Assembly: GCA_947184155.2 (NCBI GenBank)
Contig: CAMXCT020006257.1
Span: 299,644 to 363,643 of the forward strand
Length of the DNA stretch: 64,000 nt
Source: Cladocopium goreaui
Lineage: Eukaryota; Sar; Dinophyceae; Suessiales; Symbiodiniaceae
Reading direction: 5' to 3'
Shown: positions 1 through 10,200 of the stretch, in pieces
Position numbering within the stretch: position 1 is the stretch's first letter
How the letters are laid out: each line of letters opens with the position of its first letter
The notes under the pieces: generated by a model
Databases searched by the model: none
What the model saw: the letters and a program-made list of their open reading frames with translations, nothing else
What the model was told of the DNA's origin: nothing
Made by a program: the position numbers and the translations under genes

Positions 1-1363
1 TCCAGCAGCTGGGCGTGCAACCCACGGTGCCGCGGCAACGCGAGCAACCATGGGGAAATTTCTTGGCAGCCAACTTGCGAGTGATTGGCTGCATCGCTGC
101 AGCCTCCTGGGTCTTACCAACCCGACTTTTTTTCCCAGCTGGCTTTGCCAATCCCTTCTCCTGCTTTGCAGGTCCGGCTGCAGAAGCAGGACGCTTCATC
201 TTGCCCGAAGCAGTCCCAGTTGATGCAATTGCTGCTGGACGCTTCAAAATCTTTGCCTCTGCGCATGCAGGCTTGCGCAGCACCGCAGCCGCAGGACGCT
301 TCATGCCTTTCTGCAGTCCTGCATCCATTTCTACGTCTCGATCTGGCAAGTCTGGCAACTCCTTGTCGTAGTGTGCCTGTGCCAAAGCATTTAAGCTCCG
401 AGCCAAACCTTGATCCACAGCCGGCTCCGGCTGACACTGCTCAGCCCCTGCAGCTTGCTTAGCTTCAGGCAAGTCAGAAGCTGTGCCAGCAGGTTCTGGA
501 GCCACCGCAGCTGCTGCAACAACCACCGAGGGAATAGTCTCAGGCGACCCATCTTCCAAAGCCAACGGCGCACTTGCTACCCGAGGCAGCACCTGACCCG
601 CAGCAAGCGAACGAGTGGGCGCAGCCGGTTCACTCGCACGTTCCAAAGCCAAATGCAATGCTGACGGACCACGGGGCTGCTGTGGATGGCCTTGGAAAAT
701 TTGCAAGCCTGGCAAACCTTCACAGCGCTGCCCACCATTCACCAAAGCAAGCATGGTACCAGCTACCACTGCTGTCTGCTGCGCAAGCGCATGCGGATCC
801 AAACCACCGGGCTGCAGCGGAGCCTGTTGCCTCAACCTCGCATTGGTGTTCCGGCAAATCCATGCATTGGCAGATCTCCAGATGGGATTCAAATCCACAG
901 GTGGAGGATAGTGCACAATGGTATGATACAAATTCTGACTCACAATCCAAGGCAGCTCTTCCACAGTCCCAGGCAAGGTGACCATGTACTGGCCTCCCAC
1001 AAGCGGCTGCTGCAGCTGCTTCGCACGCGTCGCAAGCCTCTTCGCAACGGACTTCACGGTGCTCAACATCGAAGAAGCACGCACAGCATCCTCTTCGATT
1101 CGCCGCAGCTGCTGCTGCTCAGGCGCAGTGTGCACGATCAAGGAACAAACCATGCAAAGGGTGCGCTCACTTGGGTGACGCAAACCCAAGTCCACCATGG
1201 CTTGCAAAACCATTTCCATCTTCTTCAACTGGGTCTCCTCAGAAAAAAGAGTATCCCACATGGTCCGGCGCATGAAGACAGGATAAGTCATCCAGTCTTG
1301 CATTTCAGCCCGAACCGCAGCCTGTTCCGGCTGCTCCGGCTGCTGCAGATTTGCAGCTGCCAT
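1..1363 (-). CDS. Partial dinoflagellate-specific protein with KRPA repeats and Cys-rich tail
   Basis: A single minus-strand frame stays open for 454 codons from the ATG at 1363 to the left edge; an in-frame TAG lies just upstream, so this Met is the natural start and the 3' end is outside the window. Residues 1-130 look helical and contain MRRTMWDTLF and LGLRHPSERT. The middle is an Ala/Pro/Gln-rich, probably disordered linker. Residues about 353-392 carry repeated KRPA/KRPAS units (basic, NLS-like). Residues about 439-454 form a Cys cluster, GCSRC followed by GCTPSCW. From memory, this layout (MRR-W, LGLRHPSE, KRPA tract, GCSxCR...GCTPSC) recurs in a very large protein family of Symbiodiniaceae of unknown function, possibly spread with retroelements. 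It lies in the same orientation as, and 270 bp beyond, the end of the copia frame. Plus-strand open frames here are shadows. Real gene: fairly sure; function: unknown. Confidence 0.7.
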   Translation of the reverse strand, partial: MAAANLQQPEQPEQAAVRAEMQDWMTYPVFMRRTMWDTLFSEETQLKKMEMVLQAMVDLGLRHPSERTLCMVCSLIVHTAPEQQQLRRIEEDAVRASSMLSTVKSVAKRLATRAKQLQQPLVGGQYMVTLPGTVEELPWIVSQNLYHTIVHYPPPVDLNPIWRSANAWICRNTNARLRQQAPLQPGGLDPHALAQQTAVVAGTMLALVNGGQRCEGLPGLQIFQGHPQQPRGPSALHLALERASEPAAPTRSLAAGQVLPRVASAPLALEDGSPETIPSVVVAAAAVAPEPAGTASDLPEAKQAAGAEQCQPEPAVDQGLARSLNALAQAHYDKELPDLPDRDVEMDAGLQKGMKRPAAAVLRKPACAEAKILKRPAAIASTGTASGKMKRPASAAGPAKQEKGLAKPAGKKSRVGKTQEAAAMQPITRKLAAKKFPHGCSRCRGTVGCTPSCW

Positions 1364-1633
1364 GCTGTCGACCACTATGGGAACCTATTTTCTACGTTTG
1401 AGACGAAAAAAGCTGCAACATATTGCCAAAAACATATGAACAACTGCAACAACTCACCGGGTATCAAATATACCATGAAAAAAGCTAACTCGTGTAACTT
1501 CTAACTATCTTTTTTGATGCTATAAGGTATAAGTTACATAAATCATGTTATAAGTCCACAACTTAGTTATATCTTCAACATGAGTTATCATACTTATAAC
1601 CATAGTTAACCCTACTTATAACCCTAGTTAACC
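1364..1633. other. AT-rich spacer between copia frame and edge gene
   Basis: This spacer holds the 5' flank of the edge gene and whatever lies 3' of the copia frame. Its part from about 1575 to 1650 is a short tandem array of ATAACCCTAGTTAACCCTAC-like units that also encodes the last residues of the copia frame. No long terminal repeat matching the other side of the element could be found. Confidence 0.5.
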
Positions 1634-4275
1634 CTACTTATAACTTAACTTATAACTTGGGGGCACCACCTTGTAGGTTGAGAATGGAGCAGGAAGGTTG
1701 TGCTCTTGTTTCTTCTCTTGGATGAGGGACAGAGTTGATTTCAGCAAACTAATGCCTTTGGCCGCTGAAGGGATCACAAGGTCAGTTCCAGCCATTGCGA
1801 AGACCGAAGTGAGGTACGCGGAATCCGGATCCGTCAAGGCGCACCAACGACGCAGGTAGCAGCCCGACTTCACCTTCAATCCACCTCTAACGGGATCCGG
1901 ATCCGCCAATATTGATCCACGTCGTGGATACAACCTCAGCTTCACCTTCACACCGCCTCGTTGGGTGATGAAGTTAATGAATAATTGTTCATTGATGGTC
2001 TTCTCATTAACCTCGAGTTCAAGGTCACTCACAATGATGCATGCACATGACTTCGATTTATGGTCATTCATATCATCTGGAACTTTTGGTCGATATCTCC
2101 TTCCATAAGCGTTGTTGATCAACATTTGATTGGTGACACCTCGAAGGATAGATCTGACAATCTTCTCGGTATATAATTGTGTTGCACGTGTTTCTCTGCC
2201 CGCACATTGACCGTGGGTGTGTGAGCCATCACATTTCGCATGCAAGTCAAAGAACTCAACCCCCCATGATACGATCCTCCAAGGTTTCTTGATTGCGGTC
2301 CCAACATCTTTGAATTGTGACTTCAAACCATACATGCATCCGTCAAAGTCGTGCACAGTTGATTGGGTCCCATTGATCAGAAACTTCATTCTCTCATCAT
2401 TCCAATAATCGCATCCCCGAGGTAGTTCCAACAATGCCATTGCATGCAAAACATGTACACGTTGCAGACACAATGTGAACTCTTCCCATAGCTCCCAATA
2501 TAGAAGTGCTTTCATTCTGATGTTGTGTGCTGTGACCTCACTCACGTTTTTGTTTAACCGATTCCACGGTGAACCACCGGTGCAAGGTCCCGCAAAGAAC
2601 ACGCAGTCACTAGGACCCCTGATGCAACGTCTCCATTTTGCCCTTCCGTAGTTGGACATGAGGTTGTCATCTTCGGTAATCGTGACCACATGCATCATCT
2701 TAAACCGACTCTGTTTGTGGATCTTGGTGATGATACTTTGCGTTTCGGCACACATAAGGAGCAAGCATGGGATATCATCCTTCATCTCATAGACGTTGAG
2801 TGATATGGTAACGTCGTTGAGTATTTTCCCGAGAAAATCAGCATAGGATTGCTTGAAGTGATATGTCAGAATCTTCCCATTCTTTCGATGAAAATTCATC
2901 TGAATATCCCAATCATTTTGTTTTCTGGTCTCATGCTTCAATTTGTAATGATGGGCTATAAACATGTCATCCAACGGAATGATTTTCATGTTCCCATCAA
3001 GGATACAGGTGACCACAGTGTCCTGGCACGATGCCCTGTCCTCCACGTCAGACCCGCTGTCCATCACATCTTTGATGTCTGCATTGGATATGATCTTGAA
3101 GGTAGTGGTCCCTGTCCAAAATTCATTTCTCTTATTGGTCTTTTCGATGTTATTCCCCACCAATCTCCATGAGTCGTGGATCAATCTCCCACTTGACTGA
3201 AACACTTGGTTGGTTTCCCGCTCATCTCTAAACCGTCTCAGCTTACATGGCAGAAAGTCAGCCTCTTTGGGGGTAAACATCTTTCTTCTTGGTACTTTGT
3301 GCACTCTCATCAATGTTGTTTCATCCTTCCATATCCACTCATCTTGATCACATTCATTTTTGGATATTTTCTTTCCCTTTCTTGATGACATTGATGGGTT
3401 ATAGGCTTTGTCTTTTGACACCCTACCAGCAATCACGTCACCACCGGCGAATACAATTCGTCGTCGATTGGGATCTTTGTTTTCTGTGGGATACGGATCA
3501 TCATCGGGGTCCCCCGTTGGAGGAAATCCCATTGGAAGACTACCCCATCCAGAACTCCCCCCATGAACAACTCGAAGGAGCGTGTTGATCACCCGAGCAG
3601 TACCACACGGAGCTGCATGAATGGTTGTGGGTTCGTTTCCGTGGGATTGATGACAAAATAGTTGACCTACCCCCACAGTTAACTGAGGATACTTCAGGAC
3701 TGGAGTCTGACGAGTCGGCACCGCAGCAGCATGGAGCCCTTGTCGTGCTGTTGACGCCAGGTGTCCCGGTGAGACAACACCAGCTGATTGCCTAGTAATC
3801 ACCGACGGTGATATACTAAATTGACACGGATGGTATTGGAAACAAGCTCGCTCTACCCATTGATCAAAACGGTCTTGTTGTTGAACGGGTGGAACTCGAT
3901 CCTCAACCTTGATCCATTTGCCATGAGAAAGTATCCATGTACTTCTCAAACAATCATGAGGCAATGATACACCAGGTGGCCGTTTTCTAAAGAAAGTGGG
4001 CGTCTTAACAACCAATATGGGATCCATACCAGGTAGTTGTTGTACTTGTTCTTTACCAGAAAGACCCTTCTGATACACCTCAGGTGGTAGAATAGGTATT
4101 TCGGTATATGGAAAATTTGGAACATCTTGAGTTTTGGTTTGAAACACTTGTCGGACAGTGGTATCAACATCCGTGGTGGGTGAGACCATATCGAGCAGAT
4201 CTTTCGTACCGATGTCACCAGGGTCCAACAGGTTGATGAGCATACATGCTCTTTTCCATGCCAACGGATTCTTGA
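1634..4275 (-). other. C-terminal accessory module of the copia polyprotein
   Basis: About 880 residues follow RNase H in the same frame. The best marked part (residues about 3380-3540) has FFAGPCTGGSPWNRLNK, then 45-50 residues on LELPRGCDYW, FDGCMYGL, and a His/Cys patch CDGSHTHGQC. Pro-Cys in a Gly-rich loop, followed by an acidic residue before Pro, recalls motifs IV and VI of C5-cytosine methyltransferases, but no clear SAM-binding motif was identified. Retroelement-encoded cytosine methyltransferases are known in dinoflagellates, which makes the idea reasonable; a nuclease or structural role is equally open. Near the C-terminus (about 1800-1960) is an internal duplication of about 69 bp, read as two RGG-x-KVK...DPD units. 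Confidence 0.5.
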
Positions 4276-7200
4276 AACCTTTGGTGTGAATGTCAGCGGC
4301 CATTTTCGAGGTCACCTCATACATGAGTACGTAGTTCTCCCGAGTAAAATGTTCATGGAGGGAAGTAATGGCTATGCCATGGGTCCTCTCAAGATGCCGC
4401 ATAGTGGGGTTACGACCCGACCTGACTACACCGATCATGCCCTGATTGTCATCATGAAACAATAATTTGGGCGACTTTCCCGTCAGCGTTTCCCAGATGC
4501 TCATTGCGGGCAAGCCCATAGTACGGAGGGTGACATCGGCTGCAACGATTTCGGCCTCAGGCGTCGAATGGCTTACGCATCCTTGCCGTTTGCTGCCCCC
4601 GGACAAAGGAAACCGAGTGTGGTTACCCTGGATATGCATATGAGACCCTGAAGTTGATCTCAAAGACTGGGCGCACCCTGCAAAATCAGCATCAGCAAAT
4701 AAAGACAATGTCAATTCATTGAAGTGGTCCCCAACCCATCCGGTCATTCTCTTAGATAGGCTGGAATTCACGTAGCACATTAAGTGATACAACTTTGCAT
4801 CGTCATCAATGGTCCACTTTGTTACATTCCTGGCCAGGGAATTAATGGAACGAAGCAGATCAAAACGAGCAATCCTCGCCGCGTACAGCAGCTTCATCAA
4901 CACGCTAGCAGCGTGTGGCGCTAATGCACCTCTCTCAGACTCCCCAGGCGAGACGTCTTCCCCTTGGGTTCCTTGTTCATAAAACAATGGAGCGTCCGGA
5001 TCAAACTCATGAGTGCACCATGGACAAACTTTCTTGTTCTTGGGGTTCCCGGGACATGGTGCTCTGGACTTATGCTTCTTTGTTTCTTCAGGTAGACTTG
5101 GAGTGGATACATGTTTCAACTTCGTATCTTTTCCAACAATGTCCAAATACTTCTCAACCGACAGTTTCAACAATCCTTCCATGTCATAGGTCATAGTTGA
5201 CACCGGGGTTCCATCATGAAGTTTGGTAGATCCCTTTCTCAAAGTACAACCAAGATAGAGTCCTAAGTCAGTCTCGGGCTCGATGTTGAGTTTTGATCGA
5301 AGCATCTCCCCACCCTTAGTCAGGTTCTCTTCCGGTCCTGCCAGCTTTAAGTCGTCTACATAGATGACGAGAAGTAACTTCAGTTTCTTGTGAAAATACA
5401 TTGAGGGCCATTCTTCTCCAACAGGAACGAAGTCGAGTTCACGAACTTTCTGATCACAGTGTTGTTCCCACATTGTTCCCGAATCGGGGTGACCATATAA
5501 AGCTTTAACCAATCTTACAACTGGTCTACGGAACTTTCGAATATCGACATCGTCTGGCCATGCATCTTCAGGTAGCTCAACCCAACATGGTGGTCCGGTT
5601 AGTTTTGCTTGAATGTATGCCTGAATGGCGTCGGCAAGTTTTACATTATGGCCTGGAAGACACCCATAGAAATCAGCCCATCTCGATGCCTCAAAAGTAG
5701 CTGGAGAATTGCCCAAGTCCTGGAAGAAAGCAGCCTCCCAGAATTGGTTCTTCACCTGGTTACCAAGCAAGACACCTCGGCCTTTGAATTTTCTACTAGG
5801 ACTTCCTGCAGGCAACTGATAGTTTTTCTCAACACAGATACCATGTACTCTGGCCATGTGAACCTCGGTCTTGTTTGCCTTTGCTTCACGAACAACGTCA
5901 TCATATTCTCTAACGACACTGAAATCGTAGACTCCAGCAGCATGCTGACCTAACCATTCCTTCCTCATAGCTTTACGTGCATCATCGTTTTCCATCATTT
6001 CCTTTCGACCTACAGGCCTTGCCACTGCAGTGTTGAACATCTTATTGATATTGATTCCATCTCCATTTGGAGTTAGCTTTTCTCGATGATCATCACAATG
6101 ATTAATGCATGGCATACATGGAAATGGAAGGAAAACATCACTGAGGCCACGAGCGTCTTGGGGCACTTCGTTGGTGTCGTGCAATGTTGCAGCAGCCACC
6201 ACCTTCCCCTGGTTGAAGTCATACACTTTGTCGTTGTTCCATGTGGCTTTCGGTCCCTTGCCCTTCTCGATCTCAGACCATTCGTCCCACTCCATTAAGA
6301 AATCATCATCAGGTACATCAGTGTCTGATAGATCTGAATAACATGGAGCAGAGGCAGAGACCCCTCTCCCGACGGGAGAAACGGACCCTTTCCCATACTG
6401 AAAAACCTTGCCTCTTCGGACGTAGTCTTGGGACATGGCCACTCCGGAAACGTGATCGTCTTTCTTGGAGGATTTGGCTCTCTTTGCTTCTTTCTCTTTC
6501 TTCTTTTCTTCTTTCCTCTTTGCTCGCTCCTCGCTTTCCTTGATTTTCGCGTCACTTTTCTTCTTTTCCTTTTCAGCTTCAATCTTCTTCTCCTCGGCCT
6601 TAGCAATCCCTTTTCTGACAGTTGGTGACATCTTCCTCCACTCGTCAGGGGTATACTTCGAAGGCCTTGGAGTAGTTGATATTCTGCGAAAACCACGTTC
6701 ATCAATACGATATGGATGACCGCGAGCATTGAGCTTCACCCATTCACCATCGTCATTCAGGTATACGACCCCATCCCCAGCCTTACCCACGGAGTAATGT
6801 TCTGGTCCTCCTTCTGGAACATGAAGGTCTGGATGCGCTGGCTTATCGATACCTGGTGGTCCCAATCTTTCGGATATTGCGTCAAAGTGCCTTTCAGCTT
6901 CCAACTCTCCCTCAGTTGGTTCACGTGGGACCTTCGACGAAGGTTCACCACCACCACCATGACCATCGTCATCGTCTCCACCTTCATCATCATCATCCGG
7001 TGGAGGTGGTGGTAGAATTTCGGGGTTTCCTTCAAGACGATCTTTCACTTTCAATCCTTCAATGGAAACATTAATCCTTTCATACTCTAACTTGCATGGG
7101 AATTCAAGGGGTTCCTTTAGTTCAACCCTTTCAGTGTAGTGTGGAGTCCTCAGCTTGGCGATGGGCTTCTCTGCATCATAGGCCAAGTTCTGCTTACTCC

Positions 7201-10200
7201 AGTCACATAGCGCCCATACCCTGTACTTTCTTGACCAATGGAGCCCGGGACCAATGGAGTATCCGGCGAACACTCCGGGAATTCCCATAGGGTCAAACTT
7301 GTGTTGTTGTTCTCGTTCACGTGAGCCACTGGGCTTGAAGTACACGAGGGCACCAAAGGGTATCATCTTTTCTTTGAATTCTTCTCCATGAAGTTTGCAC
7401 CAAGAACTCACCTCATCGTCATTGGGCTCGATGTTGAGCAGATGGCTAACACATCTGATGGCATACATCCAGAAGCATGGTGGAATTCCTGCCTCAAGTA
7501 GACACGTTGTTGTTGCCACGAGCACGAATTGGTTAGTTCTTTCTGCAAGTGAGTTGTGCTTGGTCTTTCCGGCCAAGGAAGTGTCCATTGGGATCTTCAG
7601 GATCTTCATTGCCTTGTCGAACTGTGGGGCATCATCAGAATATGCTTCTCGAATCTTACGACGGCCCATGAACTGTTTGACCGCACGTATGACTGCATCA
7701 GTGTCCTTTCTGGCAGAAGGGTAAGATTGAAGCATCCCCGTGTATCTATCCCTGATGACAAAGATGGTTTTGTCGTCGCCATAGTCCTGTTCAGCAATAC
7801 GACGATTGTCAACATAGTCGAATGTGATCAGGTCCCCAAACTTTGTGAGCTTGCGCTGAAATGCTCCTCTGAACGTTTTCCTGTGCTTCATCTTGGCACG
7901 CACGCACGACTCACAATATGGGTTCTTATAGCGATGAGTTAGAAGATGAATCTTCGATCTTGCTTCATTCTTCAAAGTTCCCCTCTTACTCAACCGGACT
8001 CCTCCATCTTCCTCATCAACGTCAATTACATCATCGTCATCTTCACCTCCTCCATCTTCAGGAATTTCTTCAACTTCAATTTGATGATCTCCATGGATGT
8101 CATCAGGTGCGATGCTGGGATCGTATCCGTCGTCCTCAAACTCGGCATACTCATCGGCATAGCCCGACATTTCCTCAGCATCACCTGCATCACTTCCAAC
8201 AGCAACTTCGTGTTGATCACTTCTTAGTTTTGCTTTCTTACGTTTCTTCATTGATCTTTTGGGAGATTTAACATCGGATCTTCCAACGAAGTCGGAAAGA
8301 TCCTCAAGCTCATCCCCACTTTCCCCATCAATGACCAAAAGACCTTCGCCTTCTGACGTTGAGCATCCGTCATCAAGAACTGCCATAATCTTTTCCACAC
8401 AGGATGATCTCAACTTTCTCTTCTCTTGATCGACGCTCACATAGGGAATGTAGTCTTTGACGGTCATTTTGATGATGTTGCCGTTGGGATCCAACATGAA
8501 TGGAGTTCGTCCTGTCGGCCATACAAATGAATAGCCAAGGTCGACGCACCGCTTTCCCATTGAGAGCACAGAAGGTGTATCTTCCAGGATGTGCGCTTCT
8601 GCTGGTTCGCTGAATGCCTCGAACTTGATGCTTGACCGTTTGGTCGAACACGTTACCCCATTTGCTGTGTGGAAGTTGACGACCTTGTCATCATATGCTG
8701 GGAGATCCATTCTACTTATTCGTGTGGATGAAATGAGATCATGACCACTCCCAGAATCCAATATGAATCTCTTATCTCTCTCCTCAACAGGAACAGTGAT
8801 ACACATTGTGTTGCCCCTTTTGCCATATCGACCTTCAATATGCTGAACATAGTTCTCCACAAAAACTTCCCTGGACACCCCATCGTCCTCAATGTCGAGT
8901 CTGATCAGAATGTCCATGCTAGGGCCGACGATGACCAGGACTTCATCAATGTCGCTGTATTCACCCTTCTCATCGATCAGAATAGCCATTGCTTTCCCTC
9001 GGCTCGAAGCTAACCTGCATGAATAAGACCATTGCTCATCTTTCCTTACCTGATCAGTGGGCTTACCAACTTTACCATGACCTTTGGGGATGGTTTGGGA
9101 TTTCCGGTTGCACTTCACGAAGTCCTTCTTCACGTAAGTTTGAACTTGAGTCTTAGACTCATCAAATCTGACCTTCTTCTTGATCACGTTCGATGCAACC
9201 TTATGGAACGTTCCTTCGTCATCACTCCAATCATGGATAAGTGCAGGTGTAGCCTTTGAGCTTGGTGCTTCAGTGTTTGGAGCAGTGTTGAATAGATGAG
9301 GATCGTGGCGTTTGTTGCATTTGTCTCCATACCGACACTTGCCCTTAGCCCAATGCCAGCATGGTTCATCAATCTTCTTGGTCTTGTTTGCCGGAGATTG
9401 ACTTCTTGGAGTTCCTGGCTTCCGACCGTTGCCTTTCGCGTTCTTGTTCGCATCAAACACCTTTTGGTCGTGACTGTATTCGCAATCTTTGCCTTTTCTG
9501 CATGCTTTCTTGATGAAATGGAAGTGACATGGGATTTTCTTCTTGGATCTCGGACTGGTACTTCGGCTGTTTGCTCGATCCTTTCCTTTCCCTTGACCTT
9601 TTCCTTTCCCTTTCGCATGCTGTTTAGGCTGAGGAGATGGTAGAACTGGAGCTGCATCGGCCTTGGCCTTCGCCTTGGGCGCTGCCTTCTCCTTGGGAGT
9701 AGCCTTAGGCTTCGCTTTTGGGTTTGCATCCGGTGCAGCAGCAGTCGGATTTGGGGCAGGAGCTGAAGGTTTGCCGCCACCTGCAAAGTCTCTTGCATAC
9801 TTCTCTCTAGCGGCCACATGCTTGTCCTCTCTGATTCTGGAGATGTGTCTTTCGATGACGTCCAGAAGATAGCGATAGTTTCGTCTCTGGTCTCCCTCGA
9901 TCCATGACTCGTACTGCTTGATGTCAAACATCATAAGACTCGAATTTCGAATCTTCTTATATAGAGCATCACGAAGCCAATCATCAGGAGGTACATAATC
10001 CGGCATCATGTTTGATACCATCTCCATCCATTTTTCATAGAACACTTCCAGGTTTGAGTCACCGAGATACTTCATTGATACGATGTGCTCCATAGTGAAG
10101 GCTGTCTCTCGTTGACCTGGGGTTCTGAAGTGCTCCAGGATCATAGCCAAGATTTCCCGTCCCATGACATAGGTTCCTCTTCGACTATGACTTTGTGTCC

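Noticed and set aside
686..1504. Plus-strand frame of 272 codons over the left edge
   Set aside because: The opposite strand has a 454-codon frame with recognisable family features; this frame is its shadow and reads into AT-rich spacer.
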